50,254 nt of DNA. It comes from an uncultured Ruminiclostridium sp. Lineage in GTDB: Bacteria > Bacillota > Clostridia > Oscillospirales > Ruminococcaceae. A program made the translations under genes and the position numbers. Location of the stretch: positions 1 through 50,254 of the forward strand of contig CAJOMV010000007.1 in assembly GCA_905235805.1 (NCBI GenBank). Reading direction: 5' to 3'. The notes under the pieces are model-generated. The model saw only the letters and a list, made by a program, of their open reading frames with translations, did no database searches and was not told where the DNA came from. Positions 19,803-26,488 of the stretch are shown here, piece by piece. Positions within the stretch are counted from its first letter, which is position 1; each line of letters starts with the position of its first letter.

Positions 19803-20369
19803 TTATTGTAGCTTAAATGTGTGTTCACATAATGGAGGATTATCCGAAAAATTGAAAAGTGGGTTTACAATTATTTCTACATCAGTTGTTTCATCTTGTA
19901 GATGATATCCAACAACTACTTCATATTCTACTCCAGACTTCACTTTGTTTAACTGAGTTTGTGTGTCAACATAATCAGAGATAACAGTACTATCACATTC
20001 AATCCCATTTTGGTATGCTGCATCATTTGTAGATAAAGTAAACGATGTTGGATCATCTTTTGTATGAGAAAAAATATAAGTGACTACTAATATTGTATCT
20101 CCTTTATAATCAGTAGCCAACGACCCTGATTTAATTTTTACTTTGACATCGTTTTTATCTTTTTTTGTTGCCTGAGTTGTAACAGGCGTAGAAGGTTGAT
20201 TTGTTGTGGTGACTACGGGTTGCGTGGTATTATTTGTTGTATTCGTTGTAGATGGAGTTTTGTTATTATTTTTGTTTAGAATAGACGGTCCGATAAAAAA
20301 GACCCCAACAAGTATAAGAACAAGAATAATCAACCCTTTCTTGCTCTTTTTCGGTTTTTGTTCTGACAT
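19803..20369 (-). CDS. DUF5067-like membrane-anchored protein
   Basis: 188-residue protein with a Lys-rich start (MSEQKPKKSKKG), one membrane span at about 14-30, a Thr/Asn/Pro-rich linker at 35-75, and an extracytoplasmic domain reading like DUF5067 (DYKGDTILVVTYIFSHTKDD, later KSGVEYEVVVGYHLQDETT). AAGGAGGA seven bases upstream fixes the start at 20369, well inside the longer open frame. The gene is much more AT-rich than its neighbours, pointing to recent acquisition. Function unknown. Confidence 0.85.
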   Translation of the reverse strand: MSEQKPKKSKKGLIILVLILVGVFFIGPSILNKNNNKTPSTTNTTNNTTQPVVTTTNQPSTPVTTQATKKDKNDVKVKIKSGSLATDYKGDTILVVTYIFSHTKDDPTSFTLSTNDAAYQNGIECDSTVISDYVDTQTQLNKVKSGVEYEVVVGYHLQDETTDVEIIVNPLFNFSDNPPLCEHTFKLQ

Positions 20370-20454
20370 AAAAAAGTCCTCCTTAAATGTGTTACGAAAA
20401 CAAAAAAGCGCCGCAGCATAAAGCCGCAGCGCCGAAAAATGCAGCTCTATGCCG

Positions 20455-20573
20455 CAACGCAATTTAATTTTCGTACCGCAAATAAGAGCAAACATTTGTC
20501 AACGAAAAAATGAGCTTGCATTTTTACCGTAACTTATTTTTGCTCGTTACTGCGGATTTATTAAATTGCGTTG
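20455..20573. repeat. 119-bp inverted repeat upstream of the DUF5067 gene
   Basis: Outer arms CAACGCAATTTAAT (20455-20468) and its exact complement (20560-20573) bound a region whose inner arms also pair imperfectly (CCGCAAATAAGAGCA against TGCTCGTTACTGCGG). No ORF lies inside. It could be a MITE-like element or a long leader structure. The rest of 20370-20636 holds a GCCGCAGC direct repeat (near 20411 and 20423) and AT-rich DNA. Confidence 0.6.
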
Positions 20574-20636
20574 CAAGATAATAATACCATATCCGGCGAT
20601 AAATTTCAAGTATTTCTCTAAAATTCTGTCGATTTC

Positions 20637-20665
20637 TTGACTATTTTCGTTTGTATTGGTATAAT
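20637..20665 (+). promoter_or_regulatory. Promoter of the D,D-carboxypeptidase gene
   Basis: TTGACT (20637-20642), 17-base spacer, TATAAT (20660-20665), with the start codon 31 bases on. Confidence 0.85.
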
Positions 20666-20695
20666 GTAGGTATGTAGGTGAAAGGGGGCGTCAAT

Positions 20696-21421
20696 ATGAA
20701 GCCGCAGACGATAGTATGGGTAACAGTGATAATGTACGCGCTTTATGTTGCTGCTCTTATCATGTTCAGACTGTACCCGTCGGACTCGGACAAGCTGAAA
20801 ATGGCGCAGAACAGCACCCCCGCGGCTACGGAGAGGAGAGTGGACAATCTCTGGGCGTACTACCTGATAAATGAGGAAAACCCCTTGCCGGAGGATTTCA
20901 CGGTGGGGCTGGAGCCTGTTCAGGGGACGTTCATGCTTGATGAGCGGTGCGCGGGCTACGCGAAGCAGATGATAGAGGACGCTGCCGCGGAAGGCATCGA
21001 GTTGACGGTTGTCTCGGCATACAGAAGCGTGCAGAAGCAGCAGGAGAACCTCGAAAGCTACATACAGCGGCTTCGCGACTCAGGCTACACCAGCAAGGAG
21101 GCGAAGTCTCTCGCGGAGAAGGAGATAGCTCTCCCCTACACGAGCGAGCACAACGCGGGGCTTGCGCTGGATATCCTTACGCCCGACTGGTGGCTGACGC
21201 ACGACGACGTGACCGCGGATTTCGAGGAAACGGAGCAGTTCCGCTGGCTGTCGGAGAACGCCGACAAATACGGTTTCATCATGCGCTATCCGAAGGAATA
21301 CGAGGACGTGACGGGGTATGTGTACGAGCCGTGGCACTACCGTTTTGTGGGAGTGTATTACGCGGGGAAGATAAAGGGATCCGGACTGCCGCTCGAGTAT
21401 TTCTACAAGACCAACTTCTGA
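20696..21421 (+). CDS. M15-family (VanY-like) D-alanyl-D-alanine carboxypeptidase
   Basis: 241-residue zinc peptidase that trims the terminal D-Ala of peptidoglycan stem peptides. An N-terminal signal anchor (about 6-27) places it outside the membrane. The metal site is visible as SEHNAGLALD (SxHxxGxAxD) near 148-157 and EPWHYR near 213-218. Start: the ATG at 20696 has AAAGGGGG eight bases upstream; the GTG at 20678 overlaps that site and is less likely. Monocistronic. Confidence 0.93.
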   Translation: MKPQTIVWVTVIMYALYVAALIMFRLYPSDSDKLKMAQNSTPAATERRVDNLWAYYLINEENPLPEDFTVGLEPVQGTFMLDERCAGYAKQMIEDAAAEGIELTVVSAYRSVQKQQENLESYIQRLRDSGYTSKEAKSLAEKEIALPYTSEHNAGLALDILTPDWWLTHDDVTADFEETEQFRWLSENADKYGFIMRYPKEYEDVTGYVYEPWHYRFVGVYYAGKIKGSGLPLEYFYKTNF

Positions 21422-21429
21422 CGCTTAAC

Positions 21430-21464
21430 GCAAAAAAAGAAAGCCCCCCGCTGCTGCGGGGAGC
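21430..21464 (-). terminator. Terminator of the HPr-like gene pair
   Basis: On the minus strand CCCCGC/GCGGGG (21461-21446, loop AGCA) is followed by a T-rich run through 21431. It could also serve the converging carboxypeptidase gene. Confidence 0.75.
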
Positions 21465-21494
21465 GATCTTAAGCATAGGTTGGGGAGCTGTCGG

Positions 21495-21725
21495 TCACTT
21501 TACGATGAACTGACCGATAGCTGCTTCGAGCTCTGCTGTGTCGTCGGTGTGAGCAACGAGCTTGAGCTCCTTGGAGAGGTCGATGCTGAAGATACCCATG
21601 ATGGACTTAGCGTCGATAGCGTATCTGCCCGAGATGAGGTCGATGTCGTAGTTGAATGTCATTACTGTGGACACGAACTTCTTTACTTCGTCGATAGTCT
21701 GGATCTTTACATTGAATTCTTTCAT
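21495..21725 (-). CDS. HPr-like protein without the phospho-histidine (copy 2)
   Basis: 76-residue open-faced sandwich protein of the HPr family. The regulatory serine region is retained (DAKSIMGIFSIDL at about 38-50, like the HPr Ser46 loop), but the segment that in HPr reads GLHARPA is KIQTIDEVKKF, with no histidine. It therefore cannot carry phosphate from enzyme I. Comparable to Crh, which lacks the His but keeps the Ser. Second of two tandem paralogues; GGAAAT-type ribosome site upstream. Confidence 0.88.
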   Translation of the reverse strand: MKEFNVKIQTIDEVKKFVSTVMTFNYDIDLISGRYAIDAKSIMGIFSIDLSKELKLVAHTDDTAELEAAIGQFIVK

Positions 21726-21795
21726 AGCTGTTATTTCCTTTCTGTTATGTTTGTTTTTTCTTTTTGTCTCTTTTGTTTTGTTCTGCGCTTATGCC

Positions 21796-22026
21796 TTACT
21801 TTTTTACGACATATTCGGGTATCTCATCGAGGAATGCGGAGCTGTCACTGTGTATCGTGAGTTCGATCTCGCGGCTCAGATCAAGACTGAATATACCCAT
21901 GATAGATTTCGCGTCGACAGTGTACTTGCCAAGTGAAAGGTCTACATCGTAGCTTAACAGGTTTGCCTTTTTTACGAAGTCCTTCACATCGTCGATGCTC
22001 CCGAGCCGTATGGCTGCTTTGACCAT
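21796..22026 (-). CDS. HPr-like protein without the phospho-histidine (copy 1)
   Basis: 76-residue paralogue of the gene downstream, sharing the DAKSIMGIFSLDLS block and the helix IDDVKDFVKK, and likewise lacking histidine at the HPr active site. I chose the ATG at 22026, which gives AAAGGAA a proper spacing and the same length as the paralogue; a GTG at 22035 is too close to that site. Both may be regulatory proteins of the Crh kind or structural relics. Confidence 0.86.
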   Translation of the reverse strand: MVKAAIRLGSIDDVKDFVKKANLLSYDVDLSLGKYTVDAKSIMGIFSLDLSREIELTIHSDSSAFLDEIPEYVVKK

Positions 22027-22080
22027 TGGTATCACCGTTCCTTTCCGATACGGTCTATGTCTTTCCCGTATCTTGATTAT

Positions 22081-22108
22081 ATAATAGCAGATTTTTTTTG
22101 AAAGTCAA
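22081..22108 (-). promoter_or_regulatory. Likely promoter of the HPr-like pair
   Basis: Minus strand TTGACT (22108-22103), 16-base spacer, TATTAT (22086-22081), about 55 bases before the first start codon. Confidence 0.5.
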
Positions 22109-22167
22109 GCGTTTGGATTCAAATTCGGAGTTTTTAGCTATAAAACCGAAATATAGGAGTCGATTTT

Positions 22168-23478
22168 GTGCGAGTTGCACAAGAAATAGGTAAACGTTTT
22201 ATGAAATATGCTGTAATGACCTTCGGCTGCAAGGTCAATCAATATGAGAGCAACGCCATAGAGAATGCTATGGAGGTGGCGGGCTTTGAGCCATGCGAGG
22301 AGCCCTCGGAGGCTGATGTGCTCATCGTGAACTCTTGCACCGTCACCGAGAACGGGGACAGGAAAGCCCGTCACTGCGTCAGGGCGGCGAAGCGCGCGAA
22401 CCCCTCGGCTGTGGTCGTGCTCACGGGCTGCTATCCCCAGGCGTTCCCCGATGAGGCGGCGGAGTGCGGTGCGGACATTATCTGCGGCACGGCGGAGCGT
22501 GCCAGGATACCGGAGCTTGTGCGGGCGCACCTTGCGGGGAATACGGCTTGCCCGGACTTTGCGCTGCCCTCGGAATATGAGGAGCTGCCGCTCACCCGGA
22601 CAGCAGACCGCACGAGGTCATTCATCAAGGTGGAGGACGGCTGCGACCGCTATTGCTCGTACTGCGTGATCCCCTACGCCCGCGGGAGGGTGCGCTCCCG
22701 CAGTCTCACGTCAATAGCGGAGGAAGCGCGTCTCTGCGCGGACGCGGGACACAGGGAGGTCGTGCTTGTGGGGATAAATCTGTCCCGGTACGGCTCGGAC
22801 ATCGGGTGCGCACTTCCCGATGCCGTGAAAGCCGCGGCGGAGCCGGAGGGGATAGTGCGGGTGCGGCTGTCGTCGCTGGAGCCGGAGCTTCTGGACGAGC
22901 GGACGGTGGAGCGGCTCGCAGCTGAGCCGAAGCTCTGCCCGCACTTTCACCTGTCGCTGCAAAGCGGGTGTGACGCGACGCTGCGGCGAATGAACAGACA
23001 CTATGACGCGGCGGAGTACCTGCGAATTGTTAAGCGGCTGCGGGAGCACTTCCCGGACTGCGCGATAACCACAGATATAATGGTGGGCTTCGCGGGGGAG
23101 ACGGAGGAGGAGTTCGCACAGTCGCTGAAATTCGCGGAGAGTGCCGGGTTTGCGCGTATCCATGTTTTCACATATTCGGTGAGGAAGGGTACGGCAGCCG
23201 AGAAGCGCACCGACCATATTTCCGCGGCGGTGAAGGCAGAGCGTTACGCGGCTATGTCCGCGGCAGCAGCGCGGGTGAATGAGCGGTTCCTGCGGGAGAA
23301 TTGCTGCAAGGAGTTCGATATCCTTATACAGAAGCGGACGTCGCCGGACTACGCTGCGGGGCTTGCGCCGAATTACCTGCCCGTGCGGATATACGGCTCG
23401 GCGGCAAAGCGGCACGATATAGTGCGCGTCAGGATAACCGGCGCGGAGAACGGATACTGCATAGGAGTACAGGTGTAA
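22168..23478 (+). CDS. mtaB: tRNA (N6-threonylcarbamoyladenosine-C2) methylthiotransferase
   Basis: Radical SAM methylthiotransferase converting t6A37 to ms2t6A37 in tRNA. 436 residues: UPF0004 domain with FGCKVNQYESNA, SCTVTENGD and LTGCYPQ (three cluster cysteines), the radical SAM motif CDRYCSYC near 158-165, and a C-terminal TRAM-like domain. The first motif reads GCKVNQYE, which marks MtaB rather than MiaB or RimO. GTG at 22168 has AGGAG eight bases upstream; ATG at 22201 would give the more usual family N-terminus, so the start is uncertain. Overlaps the next gene by one base. Confidence 0.93.
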   Translation: MRVAQEIGKRFMKYAVMTFGCKVNQYESNAIENAMEVAGFEPCEEPSEADVLIVNSCTVTENGDRKARHCVRAAKRANPSAVVVLTGCYPQAFPDEAAECGADIICGTAERARIPELVRAHLAGNTACPDFALPSEYEELPLTRTADRTRSFIKVEDGCDRYCSYCVIPYARGRVRSRSLTSIAEEARLCADAGHREVVLVGINLSRYGSDIGCALPDAVKAAAEPEGIVRVRLSSLEPELLDERTVERLAAEPKLCPHFHLSLQSGCDATLRRMNRHYDAAEYLRIVKRLREHFPDCAITTDIMVGFAGETEEEFAQSLKFAESAGFARIHVFTYSVRKGTAAEKRTDHISAAVKAERYAAMSAAAARVNERFLRENCCKEFDILIQKRTSPDYAAGLAPNYLPVRIYGSAAKRHDIVRVRITGAENGYCIGVQV

Positions 23479-24404
23479 TGCCGATAGAAACAGTGAAAGC
23501 GGAGAGCGCCGAAATAAAGAAGAACATTCGCATAGTTAAGAAGATGACCGGGGGCATGGGCTTCGATGAAAACATGGGGAAGGTAAACTGGCGCATTGTG
23601 CGGCTGATATCAGGCTTCGGGTACAAGTTCATGCCGAAGGTGAAGGGTGTGCGCTTTGAGAAGCACAGGTCGGACAGGAGCGGATATGAGGTCGCGGTTC
23701 CGCCGCAGGTGACCGGAGGGAACATTATCACGTATATCCACGGCGGGGGATTTGTCTCGGGAAGCGCTGCCTCATCGCGGGGCTATACCTCCATGCTCGC
23801 GGCGGGCTCCGGGTGTCGGGTGGTCGCGGCGGACTATGCGCTTGCGCCGGAAAAGCCGTTTCCGCACGGCTTCAATGACTGCTGCGAGGTGCTTGACGAG
23901 GTAACAAGAGAGTACCCGGGTGCGAGGGTCGCACTTGTGGGTGAAAGCGCGGGCGCGAACCTGTGCGCTGCTCTTGCACTGTGGGCAAGGAATGAGGGGC
24001 GGGGAGAGCTGATATCCTCTGTCACGCTGCACAGCCCGTTCCTGGACTTCACGGGAAAGCTCGACAGGAGCGCTTACCCGACGGAGGATTTCACGGTAAA
24101 GCCAGGCTGTCTGCCTGTGCTGAAGGAGATATACGCCGCGGGCAGCGACCCGGCAGATCCCTATATCTCGCCATACTATGGGGACTATTCGGGATTTCCC
24201 CCGACCTTCATCACCTGTGACAGCAGGGAAACGCTGTACGCGGACGCGCTGTGGCTGTATGAGAAGCTGGAGAGCGTCGGCACCGAGGTCATGATGATAC
24301 GGGGCGAGGGAATGTTCCATGCCTTTGCCGCAACGGGTACACAGGCTCCCGAGACGAAGCGTATACTGACCGAAAATATCGGATCTATAAAAAATCACTT
24401 CTGA
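23478..24404 (+). CDS. Alpha/beta hydrolase of the HSL-type esterase family
   Basis: 308-residue esterase-like protein. The oxyanion motif HGGGF is near residue 90, the nucleophile elbow GESAG near 155, SPYYGDYSGFPPTFI carries the region of the acidic residue and GMFHAF the catalytic His near 283; ADYALAPEKPFP is typical of the HSL group. No signal peptide, so a cytoplasmic esterase or deacetylase; substrate unknown. Start overlaps the mtaB stop (TAATG). Confidence 0.92.
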   Translation: MPIETVKAESAEIKKNIRIVKKMTGGMGFDENMGKVNWRIVRLISGFGYKFMPKVKGVRFEKHRSDRSGYEVAVPPQVTGGNIITYIHGGGFVSGSAASSRGYTSMLAAGSGCRVVAADYALAPEKPFPHGFNDCCEVLDEVTREYPGARVALVGESAGANLCAALALWARNEGRGELISSVTLHSPFLDFTGKLDRSAYPTEDFTVKPGCLPVLKEIYAAGSDPADPYISPYYGDYSGFPPTFITCDSRETLYADALWLYEKLESVGTEVMMIRGEGMFHAFAATGTQAPETKRILTENIGSIKNHF

Positions 24405-24434
24405 AATTTGTATTATTTACACTAAATAGAAGTA

Positions 24435-24463
24435 TTGACAAAGGTGGAATTGTATGTTATAAT
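24435..24463 (+). promoter_or_regulatory. Consensus promoter of the solute-binding protein gene
   Basis: TTGACA (24435-24440), exact 17-base spacer, TATAAT (24458-24463). Matches the sigma-A consensus at all twelve positions. Confidence 0.88.
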
Positions 24464-24476
24464 GTAAACGATTACA
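24463..24476 (+). promoter_or_regulatory. cre-like LacI-family operator at the transcription start
   Basis: TGTAAACGATTACA fits the catabolite-response consensus TGWNANCGNTNWCA at every defined position and overlaps the end of the -10. Binding here by CcpA or another LacI/GalR-family repressor would block initiation. Which protein binds cannot be told. Confidence 0.7.
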
Positions 24477-24507
24477 GCAAACATTTATATACGAAAGGAG
24501 CATTTTT

Positions 24508-26091
24508 ATGAAAACATCACGGAAGCTCACCGCGGCACTGCTTGCGTCATCGCTCGTCATAGGCGCTGCCGGCTGCGGCAAAGCGAATACCGGAGGCGGC
24601 AGGACCACCGAGGCAGGCGGCGCCGATGCCACCACTCCCGCGGCTGCGGTCACCACCACCCTCGACCCGAACAAGGAGATAGACCTTGAGGTGAATTACG
24701 ACGAAATGGCGGATATCGAAGAGGTCGATTCCGGCAATGAGGCAGGCGCGGGCAAGCTGTACGAGTCGGGAAAGCCCGCCGGCGCTATCCACGCGCTCTG
24801 CTGGTTCGATTTCCATAACGTGGCGCCCGAGAAGAATATCGCGGAGCTGTTCGCGGAGCGCTTCGGCGGCACCGTGGATACCGAGATAGTGAGCTCCCTC
24901 GAGATAACCGACAGGCTCGGCGTGCTCATGGCATCCGGCAATTCCCCGGATATCATGAGATATGACGCGGGCTTCTTCCCGAGCTACTTCATCAACAACC
25001 GCTTCATGGCTCTGGACGACTGGCTGGATAAGGATTCCCCCACCTGGTCGGATATGGACGAGGTCATCGAACGCTATGCGTACAACGGAAAGCACTACTA
25101 CTTCCCCTACGGCATGACCGCCACCGAGTACGGCGTTACATACAGCGCCGCGCAGCTCGAGGAGAACGGCATTGCCGACCCTATGGACCTCTACTTCTCC
25201 GGTGAATGGACATGGGACGCGTTTGAGGATATCGTGCTCAAGTGGAAGGACTTCAACCCCGAGAAATACCCGATATCATGGCCGGGCGCTCTCGGTGTGC
25301 AGGTCGCCGCTACAACCGGCACTCCCGCTATCGAGTTTGACGGCAAGAACATCGTGAACAATATGAAGAGCCCCAACGTCATGAGGGCTATGGAGTTCAT
25401 CGAGAAGCTTTACCGTGAGGACTGCTTCTGGGAGGGCTGGCACGGTCCCGACGGACTGGATTCGTGGCTCGGTACTCTGTTCTTCATAATGCCGCTCGAC
25501 TGGGCGCTTCCGTGCGGTCAGGAGATATGGTTCAAGAACAATTTCGAGGGCGAGATAAAGACAGTTCCCATGCCGCGTGACCCCGCTTCCGATACTTATT
25601 ATATGTACGGCGCTACCTCGGGATATGTAGTCCCCTCGGGCGCTCTCAATCCGCAGGGCGCGACCGCGTTCATTCTCGCCTCGAGAATGTGGAACACCGA
25701 CCCCGACGTGGTGGAGGCGGAGCGTGAGGAGAAGCTCTATAACGGCGGCTACTACTATATTAAATGCCCCGAGTGCAAGCACCAGTTCGACAGCGAGCGC
25801 GATGAAGTCGGCGCGACCTGCCCAGAGTGCGGTCAGCCCAGAAGGGCAAAGTGGAAGCTCACCTACACCGAGGAGCAGATGCAGGTGTATGACGACCTCC
25901 TCGACCCCTCGAAGTTCACCTTCGTATTCGATGCCCACTACGGCTTCGGCAGCGACCTGAACCAGCTTATGGAGGATATCTTCAACGGTCCTATCACCGA
26001 AGGCGACTCCTACAATCATATCCTCACCGAGAACTACAATATCGTGGAGACCTCGCTTGACGAATACCGGGCTCTTCTCTCCGCGTCATAA
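24508..26091 (+). CDS. Extracellular solute-binding lipoprotein with an inserted zinc ribbon
   Basis: 527-residue ABC-transporter-type substrate-binding protein (family 1). A lipoprotein signal (LVIGAAGC, lipid Cys near 23) is followed by a Thr/Ala-rich linker and the two-lobed domain (ALCWFDFHN, NSPDIMRYDAGFFPSYF, PYGMTATEYGVTY). Residues about 420-443 hold two CPEC motifs 15 residues apart, a rubredoxin-like zinc ribbon rare in such proteins. No permease or ATPase gene adjoins, so it is an orphan that must share a membrane complex elsewhere. A cre-like operator suggests control by carbon source; a sugar or oligosaccharide ligand is inferred only from that. Confidence 0.9.
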   Translation: MKTSRKLTAALLASSLVIGAAGCGKANTGGGRTTEAGGADATTPAAAVTTTLDPNKEIDLEVNYDEMADIEEVDSGNEAGAGKLYESGKPAGAIHALCWFDFHNVAPEKNIAELFAERFGGTVDTEIVSSLEITDRLGVLMASGNSPDIMRYDAGFFPSYFINNRFMALDDWLDKDSPTWSDMDEVIERYAYNGKHYYFPYGMTATEYGVTYSAAQLEENGIADPMDLYFSGEWTWDAFEDIVLKWKDFNPEKYPISWPGALGVQVAATTGTPAIEFDGKNIVNNMKSPNVMRAMEFIEKLYREDCFWEGWHGPDGLDSWLGTLFFIMPLDWALPCGQEIWFKNNFEGEIKTVPMPRDPASDTYYMYGATSGYVVPSGALNPQGATAFILASRMWNTDPDVVEAEREEKLYNGGYYYIKCPECKHQFDSERDEVGATCPECGQPRRAKWKLTYTEEQMQVYDDLLDPSKFTFVFDAHYGFGSDLNQLMEDIFNGPITEGDSYNHILTENYNIVETSLDEYRALLSAS

Positions 26092-26113
26092 GGACATAAT
26101 ATTCCGAGCACTG

Positions 26114-26151
26114 CGGCGCCGTACAATGTACGGCGCCGTTTCTGCATTTTT
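26114..26151 (+). terminator. Terminator after the solute-binding protein gene
   Basis: CGGCGCCGTAC (26114-26124) pairs perfectly with 26128-26138 across a three-base loop, followed by a T-rich tail. Confidence 0.85.
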
Positions 26152-26161
26152 GACCAAAAAT

Positions 26162-26183
26162 ATTGTTAGCGGGGGCTAACAAT
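26162..26183 (+). promoter_or_regulatory. Operator dyad 1 of the iron locus
   Basis: ATTGTTAGC and its exact complement GCTAACAAT flank GGGG; the core is GTTAG-N6-CTAAC (26165-26180). It lies upstream of the -35 box of the Ftr1 promoter. Confidence 0.7.
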
Positions 26184-26215
26184 ATGTCATATTGACCGAT
26201 TTTTTGGTTTTTGTA

Positions 26216-26244
26216 TTGACAAGACAGGGGATATGTGATATATT
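26216..26244 (+). promoter_or_regulatory. Promoter of the Ftr1 iron locus
   Basis: TTGACA (26216-26221), 17-base spacer, TATATT (26239-26244). The leader to the start codon is long, about 240 bases, and holds two more dyads, a GTTAGC half-site at 26261 and a hairpin. Confidence 0.75.
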
Positions 26245-26288
26245 GTTGTAGTCAAAAAAAGTTAGCAGACAACAACTTGCTTAGAGAG

Positions 26289-26304
26289 GTTAGTTAAAAC
26301 TAAC
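26289..26304 (+). promoter_or_regulatory. Operator dyad 2 of the iron locus
   Basis: GTTAGTT and AACTAAC, perfect seven-base arms around AA, again GTTAG-N6-CTAAC. Located downstream of the predicted transcription start. Confidence 0.65.
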
Positions 26305-26367
26305 AGCGTAATACGCGACATATGAACGGTATCACTCGGTTTTATCCACGGGTGAATGCGGTAAATG

Positions 26368-26383
26368 GTTAGCTAAATCTAAC
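26368..26383 (+). promoter_or_regulatory. Operator dyad 3 of the iron locus
   Basis: GTTAGCTAAATCTAAC keeps the GTTAG-N6-CTAAC geometry with five-base arms. The three copies are 79-124 bases apart. Confidence 0.6.
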
Positions 26384-26408
26384 TTGTTCATTCTTTTCTC
26401 CGAAGCCG

Positions 26409-26432
26409 GTGCGGTGTCGCAGGACGCCGCAC
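26409..26432 (+). other. Leader hairpin upstream of the Ftr1 gene
   Basis: GTGCGGTGTC and GACGCCGCAC can form a ten-base-pair stem (one G-U) with a GCAG tetraloop, 56 bases before the ATG. No U-tract follows. Role unknown. Confidence 0.5.
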
Positions 26433-26488
26433 AAGGGACTTTCGGATAATGGCGGCGATATCACCGCGTAAGGAGATGAAGAGCGGAA

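Noticed and set aside
20678..20695. GTG start of the carboxypeptidase gene
   Set aside because: It coincides with the ribosome binding site of the ATG at 20696, which is the better start.
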